Below are positions 1 through 14,108 of a DNA stretch of 64,000 nucleotides, piece after piece. This DNA comes from Monarcha castaneiventris obscurior. Lineage: Eukaryota; Chordata; Aves; Passeriformes; Monarchidae. The notes under the pieces are model-generated. The model ran no database searches. It saw only the letters and a list, made by a program, of their open reading frames with translations, and was not told the DNA's origin. Both the position numbers and the translations under genes were made by a program. Where the stretch lies: contig JAMPIT010000884.1 of the NCBI GenBank assembly GCA_026261815.1, positions 14,960,210 to 15,024,209 on the forward strand, given 5' to 3'. Positions within the stretch are counted from its first letter, which is position 1, and each line of letters opens with the position of its first letter.

Positions 1-736
1 GAAATCTCATGTATCCCAACCAATTAAAATTTTTCTCCAGCTAAAGCCATTTGATAACATCACTCCATGTGATTTGAGTTTCCCCTCAGCTGTTGGTGAA
101 TGCTGTCTGTTCTAGGTCACAAGAATCATGACTGCACTGGGCCCTTTTTCAGGCTTTAATACCTGGTTTCATTCTGCTGCCTGGCCTGACTTAGTCATTT
201 ATGAGCATCTGGGTGTGCCTGAAAGTTGGACTTGATGGTCTAAGATGTCTTTTCCATCTGTCTGGTATGATCCATGGAGTTTTTCAACCATATAAACTCC
301 TAACATTTCTATAAGGTTCTGTTTATTACTGTTTGGTTTGGGTTTTTTACATTTCCTACATTTTACCTGTAAGGTATATGGCTTGCAGAAGACAAGAACT
401 AAACTTAGATTTTTATGATCAAACCAAAATAAGGTCTGGCATTTTGTCATTGATGATTTTACTGCAGCAGAAAAATCCTGAAGTCTAGGAATCAAATTAT
501 AATTATTGCCCCCAACTCTTACCTGACTTTGCTTTCAAAACTGATCTCTACCACAGATTTAATCTGGTATTTCTCTTTTCAGGTTTGCCGAGCACTAAAT
601 TTATCTGTGTTCTTTATGAACTCCGAGCTTGGTAGAGTCAATTCTTGATGGGGGTTGGTTTGATTTTCAGAATAAAGGATCTTAACCTATATAGTTCACA
701 GAGGCTAGACCAAGGGAATAAATCAATAAATCAATG

Positions 737-764
737 GGGAAGTGGAGATAGCCTTGCCATCTTC
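737..764. repeat. 28-bp dispersed direct repeat, copy 1
   Basis: GGGAAGTGGAGATAGCCTTG then CCATCTTC. It matches 1468-1495 at 26 of 28 positions in the same orientation. The wider flanks share only a CAGAGGCT upstream of each copy. I do not know what element, if any, it belongs to. Confidence 0.8.
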
Positions 765-1467
765 TATTGCATATTTGTGGTCCTGCTTAAGAAACAAACT
801 TTGCCATTTAAGTGCATGCAAAGAAATAATTGCTTCTTTTGTAGTAACTCCCTCATTCCAATCTTAAATCAACCTACAGAATATAGAGGAAGATGTTTTA
901 AAAAATACTAGACACCTGGAAAGCAGAAATATAGGTCAGGATTCATAGAGGTGCTTTTTCTAATTCTAATATTTTGCATGAGAGAAATTTTGGGTTTTTT
1001 TCTGCCTCCAGTATTGGTATAGAAGCTCTTTAATTGGCTGAGATTTTAAAGAACACTCTAATGAATGCTTGCTTCCCATTGAACTTTTGAGAGAGAGATT
1101 TGTGATGCATTCTCTTAAAATCATGAACAGAAAAGCAGTTTGCTTACTCAAAAACAGTATCCCATTGAAGAAAGATGTGGTGTTTATCATTCAGCAATCA
1201 ACTTAATTGCCTTCCATTATGAAATTGGCTTGGGTTTTTGGGTTTCCGCCATAACAGTTTTTAATAGCACAAATGAATTTTTCATAGAATGAAAATGAAA
1301 AACACTTCCAAAATGCCGAATTCAAAGATACATTTTTCCACTGTGCATTCTTCCATGCTCCTGCTGGAAATCATCAAGTCATATGCTGTTATTGCTTGTC
1401 AGAAGACCCATACAGATGGGAAGTCCTTCTATTTTATATTAGCAGAGGCTGTAGGAAGCCAGAAATA

Positions 1468-1495
1468 GGGAAGTGGAGACAGTCTTGCCATCTTC
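1468..1495. repeat. 28-bp dispersed direct repeat, copy 2
   Basis: GGGAAGTGGAGACAGTCTTG then CCATCTTC, differing from copy 1 by two C/T transitions. It lies 731 bp from copy 1 in the same orientation. Confidence 0.8.
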
Positions 1496-4400
1496 CAAAA
1501 CTGAATACAAGAGGAATGTAATCAACCTCCCAGGAGAACTTGAGAAGTTTTACTGCTTCCTGACTTCAGCAGGAGCTCTGTTCTATCTGTAGTCATTCTA
1601 CTGTGAGCCCTGATCCACTTTTTAGTGTTTATTTTCTCCATTGCAGGGGGAGTATCCAACAGGTCAGGCAGCTCCTCTCATCTTGGAAATGGTGGCCACA
1701 CCAAATCCACAACTGAGAAAACTCAGCACTTAAATGCACAACACCCTGCAGGTGTGGGTGGTTGTAGGGATGCAGATCAACAGGGAGACTTGGGGAGTTT
1801 CTTTCTCAAAAATTCTTTTCTCCTTTTCTCTTCTCCTCTGCTTGAGACCCCTGTGGTTCCTCTAACGCTGGCCTGAGCCCTTATTAACTGCAGAAGTTAC
1901 ATCTTAGGGGGCAACAGAAGTGACAGAAGCAGCATGGGGGCTTTCCTGGAGGCTCTGCTTAGCGAGGTGATGTCACTAAGTGTCTGAAAAAAACCTCCAA
2001 AACCAACGAAACCTTTACTTTTATGAAGTTGGGGCATTTTTTGAAGACAAGAATATGTAGCTCTTTCAGTATCTCTCATATGAACCCTTTCCTATTGGTA
2101 CAAGCAAAATTCTGCTGCTGCTATAAAAGGTTTTCCACACTAGAAGAAGATCTACATTACTTTATTCTGATTTAAGTGTGACCAGTTGATGCTTGATTGT
2201 ATCACAGCTATTTAATTTTAAAAAATAATTTAAATAACCCCTCAGCTTTCTGTGCTGCAAATCAAATTTTGGCTAGCTGTTGTATTTTGCTGCAGGATCT
2301 GGTCTTCATAAACAGCATTTCAGTGCATATTTCATTATTCTTTTCTGCCTTTCTTGACTCCTACGGTCTGACTATTAACATATCACTAAAATTAATTTTT
2401 AGAGCTATTCAGGATGCTTTCTAAAAAGAAACATTTTGAGGATGATGTAGGATTAAAAAAGAAACAACAACACAGCTTTTCAGTGCTGCTCCTGCTTTGT
2501 GAGAATTGATTTCCTGGTTGGATTTGTTGATTGGATTGGGTTTTTTAACTAGGTATTTTTTATGCAATTTTTTTTAATAACACTTATTTTTGTGGCTGTT
2601 ATTGTAAGATTATTGCAGAGGCATTTAAATACCATTTCTAAGTAAGATTTTAATTTCCTCATCTCTCTCATGTAAACTGCAGTGATGAAAGCAAACGTTG
2701 CCATTGAATTTCATGTTCTTTCTTCCAGACGAAGAGAAAAAAATTGAAAGCTTTACTGGGATAAAGTTTTAAGGGGTCTTGCTGGATATTCTTTTTTGGA
2801 AGATGGAAGCTGTCACAAGAAAGAAGAAAATATATGGACATTTCAGAATCTGTGTTTGTCTAAATTTCTCTAAAAATTAATCCTGAAAATGAAGTACTTT
2901 AGGAATAGCATAATCTAGGAAAATCAGACTGGTATCCAACACACATTAGTGGATGCTGACTTCTTCCAGTGGTGGCTGCTGTGTGTGCTTGTCGCTGTCA
3001 GGAGATCATGTGGATGCATTGTCTGATAATAGCTGTATTTTTTACCTACCTGTCAGATTTGAAAGGCTGAATTGATGGTGTGTGTGGTTTAAACAGGATG
3101 GATGTGGATGTGTACAGTACGTGTCTGTCAAGGAAAGTTGGAAATGTATGAGTTAACTGTATATTGTTTTGTAGTAGGGTAAATTTTTAATCACATTGCA
3201 TGTATACTTTTTTGGTGGAGGAAGTAATTGATATTTGGGACACAGAGGGATATAAATATTTTATTCAGTCTCCTAAAAATAAAAGGAGTCATGTGGGTTT
3301 CTTTCATGAACTTATATGTTTATCAGCTTTAAGATGAAGGAATTTATTCATGAATGTTGAGATGCAAAAATACCATCAGCAACAACAGCTGCCTAAATCA
3401 GTTGAGACAGTAGTGACTTACATAGTTTTGTTTTATATCTGCTTTTACTTTTGAGGGCAGGGAGCTTGTAAACACTCGCACCTCTGAAAACAAGTAAAAA
3501 TCTCTGTAGGTGGTGACACACCTCCTTTCCCTTCATTTACTAAATCCCATCACCAGCTCCTGCATTCCCATCCCTCCTTGGCACTGACAGTGTGGTACAG
3601 AGTTACTGATATGAGCTGCAAGAAAAGTCTGGATTTTTTGGAAGGAACGTATTTTCTGAGGCACTAATTGGTCTTTTCTTGACAGAGCAAAAGTGGCTCA
3701 AACCAACTGCATCGTACATGGTGTTCTTTTCTCCAAAACTGCATCCACTGGGGCTTTTCTTGGGCTGAGAAACCTTGTTATGCTGAAATCATGAGTGGAG
3801 CTTCAGGACACTGATGTGACAATAGCATTATGTACTTATTGTGGCTGTAGGTTGTTTGTTAAGGCTCTGTATTCAGCTATTCAAAGACAAGAAGACATCA
3901 AAGTGACAGTGTTTTATTTAGTCACAGAGATGAGAGAGATGTGCCAGGTCAGGTGCGAGTGGTGAGCATTAGTGACACTGCTGGACATTGCCTGGGCAGG
4001 GAGCTTTGTGCCCACCATCAGGCTCTGACTCAGGAAAAATGTGATTAAAGCAAGAAGTGTGCCAAAAAACCCCCACTTTGCCATGGTTCCCTCTTTATTA
4101 AAAAATTAGCTATTAATAATCCCTATAATAATCTCTGCATCTGCAAATACAGTGGGACAAGCCCCAGTCTGAGCTGGAGAGGAAAGGTGGGATGTCTGAG
4201 GTGTGCTGGAGAGGTGTTAGCATCCTACTGAATGCTGTTAGCAGGGGCTTGTCAGCCCTGTCCTCTGAACTCAAACCCTGCCTGCTTAAACAGACAATAA
4301 ATCAAGAATTGTTTTGAAAAACTCACCAAAAGCGAGTCTAACAGAGCCTCTAAATCTGATCAGCACATTGCATTGTCCTCATTCCTGTTTATCCAAATGT

Positions 4401-7098
4401 GACAATGCTATAATCAGCCCCCCATGAAAATATTTGGCTTAAAATGGTGTTTTAGCATCAGGAGTTTGGTATTGTGGTTGTTTGGGGTTTTTCCCCCCCT
4501 CTCTTTGCTCCTTGCTGCCATTTGAGCGCAGCACGTTGTTTGCCTGTGGAAATATAGATTGGGTGATCTGTCTCTTTTAGACCATTCAGTGATGAAATTT
4601 CTACTGTACTACTTTATTGTGATATTACCTGACTAGATAAAGCCATTTTCTGTCTGAAGAGGGAAAGAAGCTGGCAGTGTCTACATAAATCGTGTTACTC
4701 ATTTCATGCTGAGACAGGGGTTCCCAAAGGGAGATCCTCTGGGACACGTCCCTCCTCAACAGGAAAACAAACAGAGGCACAGCCTGTTTGTGAGGAATGG
4801 AGCTGATCAGTTTTATAATGTTGCTGTTATTACAATAAACAGCTATTGCAGTTTAGTTTAACAGGTATCCCAACAGCTATTCAAAAGTGAAGCACATGTG
4901 AAAGAAATACAGCCTCCTCCTGCTCCCTCCCTTCCCCAAAGCACTTGGCATCACCCTTGGACTCCAATTTCAGGGAAATGCCGGCATATCTTAAAATAAT
5001 GTTATGTTGGTTTGTTCAGGCCAAAATTGCTGCTTTGTCTGGCCCATCTGAATACCATTGTCCAATATTAGAGTGAGGCAGCTCTCAGATCTGTTTGTGA
5101 AAGCACTAGTTTTTTAATAGCTCCTTATTTTGTGAGCTGCTCGCCCCTAGATCCTAATGTGCTTCATAAAAATAAGGTAAAATTCTCATCCTTGTTTTGC
5201 AGACGGAGGACTGTGGTCTTCAGAGACAGATAACTGAATAGGGGAGCTGGACGGGATTTCTGGCAAAAGCTATTTTTTGTCAGGAAACATTGATTCATTA
5301 AATCTCTTTTGCAGAAGCATATGCTTTGATGAAACTCCTGGCATGAAGTTTTCCTGAAGCGTGGGACAGAATTTAAAGGCAGATTTTCTGTGCTGGCAGA
5401 AAAGTGAACACGGACTTTCCTCCGTGGCTGTGAAGGGCCCTGGGTCACCCAGCTGGGCTGTGCAGAGAGTCTGTGTCCTGCACAGCAATGTGGGGGTATC
5501 CAGGCATGCCTTATGCTGTCCTCTCCAGGTGCTGAGCCCTCTCAGTGTGGCAGAGAATGGCAAAAGGGCTGATATTCCAGAGCCTGCTGTGAATGACCTG
5601 TGATCTGTCCCTCCCCTGCAGGCTGTCCAGGCCTGGCTTTGTGCTCTTGCTAGGCAAATACCAGGAATATCTCTGGGGTCAAATGCAAAGCAGTACAAAA
5701 GAGTGTAAAGTTGTACAGACTGAGAAGTTAGAACTCGGAGGTGTTTTTTAATTGACAGAGAAAATGCTTTGTTCTGTCCTACTGGTAGTTACTGGGAAGA
5801 AACTCCTGACAGCATCCTGGAAATCAGTAGCTCTGGCTATGCATGGCATTTCTGGCCAGGCTGTGTGGACACCCTTTCTGCTGTTCTGAGCCTCTGGAAG
5901 GAGGCTGATACTCTGCTGGTGGAGTCCTTGATCTGCGATGAACAGCCACAGCTCTGACAATAATATTCTGCACTTCTTTAGTCACTGCTGCACAACTCAA
6001 AATTCCCTTTCAGAGCCTGCATGAAACAACCTGATGTGCCTGAGCAGTGGGTAGGATAGTCAGTGTTTTTCCAGCTGGGGGAACGGGAGATCTGACAGAC
6101 TCAGTGATGTGCCCAGTGTCACAGGGGAGGGAGGGAGGGCTGCTGTGCACCAGAGACTGAGAACACAAGTGTCGGCTCCTTCAGCATGCAGAGCTCACCT
6201 GTGCTCAGCACTGCACCTCAGGCCTCCTGATGCTCTCTTCCCTGCCTCGCCCACATTACCACATCCCCACCTAGAGGTTCAGTACTCTAGGAAGAAATTA
6301 AAATGCGAAAACAAAAATGCTACCTCTTCTATCATAGCTTGTTTGGGCTTCTTTTTTAAACGCTGCCCTTTCATTTTATTTTTTTTCCTTCTCCTTGTTT
6401 TTTGTGTGTGTGCCCACTTTGTTTTCCAGCTCTAACCAAAATACCCAGGACTGTGTAGTCGGCTGATTGGTGTCTTCTGGGGTCTTTTCTCCTTTGATAA
6501 AATGCTGCTGGCTCTTCTGTACCTGCTACTTTATATCTTTCCCCCTCTCATATATAGCTACCTATATCATATGGAAAGGATCAAACAGTTTTGATTTTTC
6601 CCAATGATACTGAGAAATGCAATATTTATCACAGGTTACTTGCAGAGAAGAAGAAAGGAGAATCTAAGAGTGTTCCCTTCAGCTGTGTTTCTGTCAAGGC
6701 ATGGTGTATGTCCCAGTCCACTTGTTTTGCTCAGTGTGTTAGTTCTACTTACTACCAGTTGTAATGCAGCAAGACTGATAAAGTTGGTTGCCTACTGGCC
6801 ATGTGAAGGAGAAAAAACAACCAAAGCTGGTTGTTAGTTATCCCCACTAAAGTGCTAAACAAATCTCCCAGCAGCTAAACTCCCTTCCCTTTTTATTACT
6901 TACTGTACCTTGTAAATCAAATATTTATTAACTGAAAACAGCTTTGCTCACTGACTGATCTTGCAAACACGGGACAAATTCACCACAGCTGGCTAGTGGC
7001 CAATTGCTTATTCAGGCTGCTAAAGGAAATCGGCCTGGTGGAAAGACAAACTATGCGATGATTTTCCTTCCCCCCTTCCTCACCTCCCAGGAACAAAC

Positions 7099-7330
7099 CG
7101 CTCACGTCGCCGCTTTGTCTGCCATATTTACCTCTCATGAAAACGAATGTGTCTGAATGAGGTCACTGCTACCCTTTTGAAGAGGACTTTATTTTTGTTG
7201 TGCCTGCGTCGAAAACGAAGCTTTGGTGGTTTGAAATGGCGGGAGCAAAGGCAGACATTGTTTCAATTAGCATTTTGGGTCTGTCACCCGGTGAAATGAA
7301 AAGATCCTTTAAGCAGCTGTTTCTGCAGTT
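7099..7330. promoter_or_regulatory. CpG-retaining segment, candidate conserved enhancer
   Basis: CGCTCACGTCGCCGC gives four CpGs within 14 bp (7099-7112), and at least four more follow by 7241 (GCGTCGAAAACGAAG, GGCGGG). A SOX-like ACATTGTTTC begins at 7255. There is no repeat similarity and no credible reading frame. The composition resembles vertebrate conserved non-coding elements, but no alignment was available. Confidence 0.3.
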
Positions 7331-9379
7331 GCTGTCTGATCATCTCTTGCCGTCTCCTGGCTTCGTGTTAATCTGTGGGGGTCCTCAACAGTCCGACTGC
7401 AGCAAGTTTGAAGCCCTTGGATGTTGAGGGATGACAGGATGCAAAGAACAAAACTAAATTCACACTCGCTTTCTCTTTCTCTGGAAGTGCTGCCGGTAAA
7501 CTTGAAAGGTCTTTGCATCATTCGAGGCTTTGCCTTTGGTTGCTGTAATGAAAGTGATTTGCTGTCCGTCATCTAATAAATATCCCACGGAATGACAGCA
7601 CAGTTGTGCTCTTTCACTGAAAGGGGAGGCAGAGAACAAGCAGGAATTGCAGGCATTTAAGAGAGGCTCTCCAAGGAGTTGTTCAGGGACACTCTTTTCC
7701 CTCCCTGCCAAAGCCAGAGCCACCTGCTACAAGCACATGCATTGCAGTAAATGCACACAGCAGGCTGGGTATCAGCAGTAAGTCCATTCTCAGTGACTCA
7801 TTTGGGGCCTGAGGATCCTCACCTTGTGCCCTGAAGTTTTGCTCAGCGTCTCCACGCTGGTGTTCATCAGCCGTGGTTGCATTGATTTCACTGGTTATTA
7901 CCAGAAGGACTTCAAATCTTATTAATGTTTTGCGTAATTATCTTTGTTCTCTCCCTTTCGGACTAATTTGAGGGATGATACAGCAATTCTCTCCTCACAG
8001 CAGCACTTTCCCCCAGCCTGAAGCACCAGCCTGCTCCTGGGTGTGTGTTCTGCTCCCCCCTGCTACTCAAGGGCTGCTCTCCTCCATCAGGCACCAATGG
8101 CTTGGGAGGTCCTGCAGCACATTTTCCTGGAGAGCAGCAGGAAGGCATCAGCACTTCTGCAGCACGCTGGGCTTTGTGGAAACCCTTGGAATCTGTGTGG
8201 CTGTGCAGTAGTGGTGGCCTCAGGAATACTGCTGAGCTGGACCTCAGCATGGAGCTTCCCAGGCAGCATGGAGGGGAGCTGCTCCATGGGTCATGTCCAC
8301 CTCATGAGTGCACTTAGAATGCTCTGGCTCACTGCCAGAAGAGGACAGGGTCCTTACTGCTTGTTCCTGAAGTCACAGGTGACCAGTACTTTTCAGGCTA
8401 GACACTTTTTTTTTTTCCAAAGGCTAAAAACCATAATCCTATCTGGGTCTTCTGACCCTGTGAATTATTGCTAATATTTTCCCTTTTTCATTTTTATACC
8501 TTTGGATAGCTGAAGATGGATATACTCTGTCTTTAATCACTTTGCCATGCTGGAAATATTTATATATTTTAAAAAGAGAAAGAAATCTACATTTTATATT
8601 TGTGACAAGATGCATGAGCATTGCTGAGCAAGAAGCAACTGCCAGAACCCACAAATCTCTGTGTTAATTTTACATCCACCAAGCAAGGGTGATATATTTT
8701 ATAGTGTGCATTAACAAGATGGTCATCAGGGACTGCTTATTTAGATAATAAAATAGCCACGAAGTCACTGTTGCTTTTTTTTTTTTTATTCACTTTTTAT
8801 GTGTATAAACTATTGTCTTAAAAGATCCCTGAATACAGAGCAAGAGTGGAGTAGGGAAAGGCAAGAAATCCACAGACAGCTGCTCACAAAGCCATTGTAA
8901 ATACCCACCCCACACACAGTTACTGGTTAACTGGGACAGAATGGACTCAGCCTGGTGCCAAATCCCAGTACCTGCCCTATCTGCTGAAGGATGTTTGCCT
9001 TGCCACAGGTACCTGATGGATGAGGATGCGATGGATGTGTCATGTTGTGCATAACACAAGCACCAGAAGGTCAAAATGCTAAATTTATTGTTTGCCTTTC
9101 CTGGGTGACAGCATTATTCTGCAATTCTGAGGTTTCAGGTCCTTCCACTCTGCCCCAAGACATCTGTAGGCTACTTAGAAAGTGCTCGAGGAAAATCTTG
9201 GCCTCAAAAGTGCGTCCAGAGAAGTCTTACATTTGCAACCATCAGACACTTACCTAGAAATGCGCTTGCAAATCTTTGCCTGCTTGCTCCAGACTAGTCA
9301 TTTCATCCCAGATAAATACAGAAATGGGAGAATTCTTACCCAAACCTTTCTGCTTGCCATGAACTGGTGCTTTGTCATT

Positions 9380-9414
9380 AAAAAAAAAAAAACAAAAGAA
9401 GAAGAAGAAGAAAA
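9380..9414. repeat. A-rich / GAA simple repeat
   Basis: Thirteen A residues, then C, then AAAAGAAGAAGAAGAAGAAAA. It is a simple A/GAA tract with no recognised retroelement body on either side. Confidence 0.9.
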
Positions 9415-10410
9415 CCAACTCCTTGCTTTTTGTATCATACACTGTAATGCATTTCTTGCTGCTGGGCACAGGCCTTGTGCTGGTACCTTAAGCCAGCTAT
9501 CAGCTCTAAGTTTAATGCACTTCTCACAAGAGTGTTTATTTGCTGTTTGCTGTTAGCTAATCTGAAATTGCATTTTATTCTATAAGGCTTGCTTTGCTTT
9601 TTTGATGGTGTTTTGGGGTTGTTTTTTTTTTTTTTAATTTGCCTTAAACTGGTCCTGATTTTCCAAATAGACTCTCTGACAACAGAAGGCACCAAATGCA
9701 GGGGCCCATTTACTTTCCTAATGGTTTGGGTAAAAGGATTTAGGCTGAAGCAGAGACAACCTAATTGTTGCAGTTTGGAAGTAACTTTACACATGAAAAA
9801 CAAATTGGTCCCTGCACCTTTCAGCCAATCCATTAAGACTACATGATGTTATTCCTTCAAACTCTTCTTTTTCCATGACCATATTTATTAAAAGGCCAAG
9901 CTACGTCCAGTTTGCACCTGACTGACCCCGGGGAATTAATCTAATTTTCTGTCTATAAATAAGGGGGTGAAGTTTGCCTGGAGGCTGGGGGAGAGGGGTG
10001 AGCAGACGTGTGATGAGGGGTCTCTCACCCACGTGAGGAGAAACACTTTAGTTGGGTGTCAAAACCAGATCAGAGGAAGCGAGCCTTTCCCACTAATTGG
10101 TTTCTAAGTGCTATTTAGCCCTCTTGTCAGCAGATTCACTCACACCTCTGGGAGCACAGCACTCCTGAATGTGACTTGGTCGGGTTCCTTCACACTCTGT
10201 CATGGTCTGTGGGGTGTGGCAGCTGCTGTAACTCTGGAGCACCAAACCCCCATCACGCAGGTGCAGGAGGATGTGTGCCATGTCTGTGAAGGAATTAGGG
10301 CTCCCAGGGGAGTGGGGAGCTTGTGGGGCACTGAGCCTTGCTGCCCTGCAGTGAGGAGCTCCTCAGGAGAGCAGGGAGCAGAGCTGAGTCCTGTCCACTC
10401 CCAGCAAACA

Positions 10411-10556
10411 GCCATCCCTGGAAACATCCAAGGTCAGGTTGGATGTGGCTCTGAACAACCTGATCTGGTTGAAGATGCCCCTGCCCATGGCAGGCAGGTT
10501 GGACTGCCTGACTTTTAAGGTTCCCTTCCAACCCAAACTAGTCTATGATTCTGTGG
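10411..10556 (+). mobile_element. CR1 LINE 3' end (about 146 bp)
   Basis: It begins near GCCATCCCTGGAAACATCCA and continues with AGGTCAGGTTGGATG, CTCTGAACAACCTGATCTGG, CCCCTGCCCATGGCAGGCAG and the end TCCCTTCCAACCCAAACTAG, TCTATGATTCTGTG. This is the canonical CR1 3' terminus in plus orientation, strongly 5'-truncated. Confidence 0.93.
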
Positions 10557-13500
10557 TTTCTGGTGCCTTCACTGCCAGCAGAGATTGCCAAGGTGGCTTT
10601 GGCTGCCCATTCCTGGCCAGCTGCAGTAAGCAGGGCTGACCCTGTGCTGGGTTGGGTGGGGGACCCAGCCCAGCTGAAAAGAAAACCACTCTGGCCCATG
10701 GTGGGAAATTGTTGTTTTAAAACCGAATCAGCCCCTAGACGTGTCCAGCTGCACAGGCACCCCAACATCTCTGACAGGGAATGGGATGAGCTGGGAGGTG
10801 CCGAGGTGACCGCAGAAAAATCCTGCTCACTTGCCTCCCTCCCAGCTGAGCATCAGGGCTAGCCCAGGAAAACCTCCTGAGCGTCTTTCTCTCGCATTCC
10901 AGAGGCAGCCAGGCTGTTTTCCTCCCATGAGGAGATGGGAGAAGGAGGGGAAGAATGACAGATTGGTGAGAGGAGCGCTACGCTCTCCCCTGACAGCTTG
11001 CAGATGCATGGGGAACAAGGTTGGCAAAAGGCAGCATTAGGTGTTCCCGCTGCCAGCTAATGGTGTCCAGTCAGGTGGGTTAGCCTAGCAGACAGATAGT
11101 AATGGATTAGTTGTACCACAGCAAATGCTTTATTGGCAAGTAACCATTTACAACCTGCTGCGCTCTTCCACCCAGAATTTTCCTACTTAATTTCCTGACA
11201 AACCACTGTCCTAGCACCACCTAGTGTCCAGCCGGGCAATTCAGACGTCCTTAACGTGGGAATTCCAGCCATTTGAAGCCTAAAGAAGAAAATTTGGGGG
11301 GATTTTCTTGGGTTTTTTAAGCTAACATAGACTCCTACATCATCTTCAGAAATGTCTACAGTTGTAACATCTGAAATGATGCTTTTATTTCCAAATCTTG
11401 CCATTACTTAGCATGATTGTCTTCTCTCGAATGTCTGAAATCCCTCTGCATAGAAAAGGGCAGCAATCAAGAACCTTTCCTGATAGGGATGTCGAAATTT
11501 TCGCTTTCAGAAGGGGTATCTTGGCTGAATAAACGAGGAACACAGAGGTATTAAGGAGCTTCTTGAAAGATACAGGTTCTTCAATGTCAGAGGCAAGGCA
11601 AGACAGTGGTTAAAATGTTGCTGCTTAAAAGCGCTGGATTATTTCCAAGAGGATGGAGAAATGGAGAGCAGAGTGTGCTTCAAAGAACAGCAAAATGAGA
11701 CCATGGTGTGCCTGGCAATCTGAGCTGGCATGCAAAGAAACTGAAATTACTGCAAAGTGTCCTATTTCTCATGAAGTCAGAAGCACAGCAGGAATGTTGG
11801 CACTCCCAATTCCAGCCTCCAAGCAGCATGTATCATCATAACTTATTGCCAAACTCTTGGTTTATTAGCACTCCGGAGCCAGGAGCGTGCATTTGCATCC
11901 CTTCTGTCGCATTGCATCCATGGGGTTAAGTCTCACAGTTTGCAAAGTGGAGCAGACTAATTATCATCCATAAAAAATGACTAAAATCTGACAGTCACTT
12001 ATCTCCTGGGAAGGACAACCCAGGAGATACCAAACAGGGGGGAAAAAAGATCACTTTGGGGAAAACTTTCGCAAGTTTTCAGTAGTCCTGATGGTGTGCT
12101 TTCCCCTAGTGTGTCACAGAAATCCCAGGCAGCAGAAACACTTGTGATGGATGTGTCCCAAGGACCGCTGGGTGTGTGTGGCTGCCTGCTCGCACTCCCT
12201 GGCGTGGAGCAGCCCCTGCTGCCCACAGGAGGGGTCAGCACAGCCACAGGGACCCTCACTCCAGCCACAGCCACTGCTCCATCTTCTCTAGAGGGCTCTT
12301 ACCAATGTTCCATCCCAAAGGGAAGCCCTGCTTCCTGCCCTGCCAAATCCCACCAGGGCCAGGGAGAGGGGGATGCATTGCAGGAGGCACCAGTGTGGTT
12401 TGCCAAAACAACAGGGGCCGTGTTTCGAACGAGGGCTGCTTTCAAAATGGATCAGCAGAATAAATTATTAGAAGAAGCAGAATTAACTTCTGAAAGGGCC
12501 CTTTTTTGATAACAATAAATTTTGGAGAGGAAGAGAAAGAGTCACATGAATAACATGTGTGCCCCTGACAAAGACAGGAGCTTTCTGACAGGGGGTTACC
12601 CAAACCCCAGCAGCTGCTGAACACCCCTGTGCTTGCTGATGTGAAGACACTCCACCTGAAGATTGGCACTTCACTAATGAGATGATTGCTAAGATTTTGG
12701 GTAGGGATTTGTCCTAACAGATGTTTTTCTTCACTTACCATTTTTTTTTTCATTATTCCTGATGTTTTTACCTATCGAATTGCAGACTTCTTCAAAGGAA
12801 AAGGAATAAGCAGTTGTCATAACAACAAAGCTCTTCATTACCACAGGAACCTTTGACAGCTTTATTTAAAACATTAAAAAAAATTAAAAGAAAAATCCAA
12901 CCAATTATTTTTATCAGTCTGATTCATGTTCTTCTTAAACAGATTACAGTGTGTTCTCTAGCAGTTACACTGTGAAGGGAGTATGGCATGAATATTTATG
13001 ATAATGTAAACTTTGGCAAAAAAAATTAAAAGTGAGTTTGTTGTCTTTATGGGCTTCCTGTGGCAATAGCTCACCTTGCCTTTTAATTAGAGGATATGAT
13101 GTGAAATTTAAAGGCGGAATTTTTCTTTTTTTCCTCACATATGTAAAGCAAAATGATCATGGCATGAAATAAAATACTGAGGGAGTCATCCATGTGTTCT
13201 AGAAAATTATGTCTTCCATTTTTCAAGTTAAAAAAAGGATATTAGCATCCTGAAGCTAAAGGAGGAGTGATTTGTTTGTTAACAGGTGGAGGCCCTTTGC
13301 AAAGTTTAAATTGACTCCTGTTTTTAATTCTCAGTTCTCTGAAGCTGAAAGAGAAGAGAATGAAAACATGATCAATTATTATCCCATCCTACAGAAGAGG
13401 AAGATGCAGGGAGGTGTTGCACAGCTCCTCCACCCCCAAGAAATAGCCTCTTTATTGGGAAGTGTGACTTGCTGGGGCAGGAAGAGGAGGAGGCTGATCT

Positions 13501-14088
13501 GGGCACAGAGCACTGCCTGGCCACAGGGAACAGAAGCCAAAGAGTCCTTGTATTTTCTCACACAAAAGAGGGAAATAGCTCCAACTTCCTCCTGTTTAAC
13601 TTGCACACTCAAATTTCAAAGATGCTTCTCTGGATTTCACATTCTAATTCTTAGTCTGAAATAAAGGCTAAATGCCTTTCATCTGTTCAAGTCATTTATA
13701 GTATCCCTAGAAAAAGGATTTTTTTACAGCAAAGTGAAGGATAATAGTGGAATTGTTAAACTCGTACCCTTAAAATAAGTCACATTTGTCCTCAGTTTGA
13801 GCAGTGATGTTTCTTGCTGGGCGTAATCAACAACTTAATTCTCTGCCTAAGCCAAGGAAAGAATGAATATCTGCAGAGACCTATCATTCTGTCTTCCATC
13901 CATAAAGGAATATAACAAGCAGCTGTTGCATTTATCTTAAGAAGACGATAGCTGTAAATTGCCTTGTCCCACAGGAACTTCTCCTGCAGATGTCCGTAAT
14001 TCCTCCACCAAGAGGATGACCAGGAAAAGCAGGGAAAATCCCAAATACATAAGGTCAGACTCCTCTCCCACAATAATGGTTTACTTAA

Positions 14089-14108
14089 CCTCAGACTAAG
14101 GTCTGAGG
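14089..14108. repeat. short perfect hairpin
   Basis: CCTCAGAC, loop TAAG, GTCTGAGG: 8-bp perfect arms with a 4-nt loop. No T-rich tail or flanking gene gives it a role. Confidence 0.7.

Larger units (their letters stand above)
1..10410. other. intergenic DNA, no gene recognised
   Basis: AT-rich sequence downstream of DERA. Apart from the 28-bp repeat pair, the A/GAA tract and the CpG-retaining segment near 7.1 kb, I see nothing assignable. A GC-richer patch at about 8000-8330 has overlapping open frames on both strands without family features. No exon with splice context was recognised. Confidence 0.7.

Noticed and set aside
6090..6130. Another MIR-like core (GTGATGTGCCCAGTGTCACA)
   Set aside because: Only about 20 bp resemble the core and the flanks do not follow it; too weak to call.
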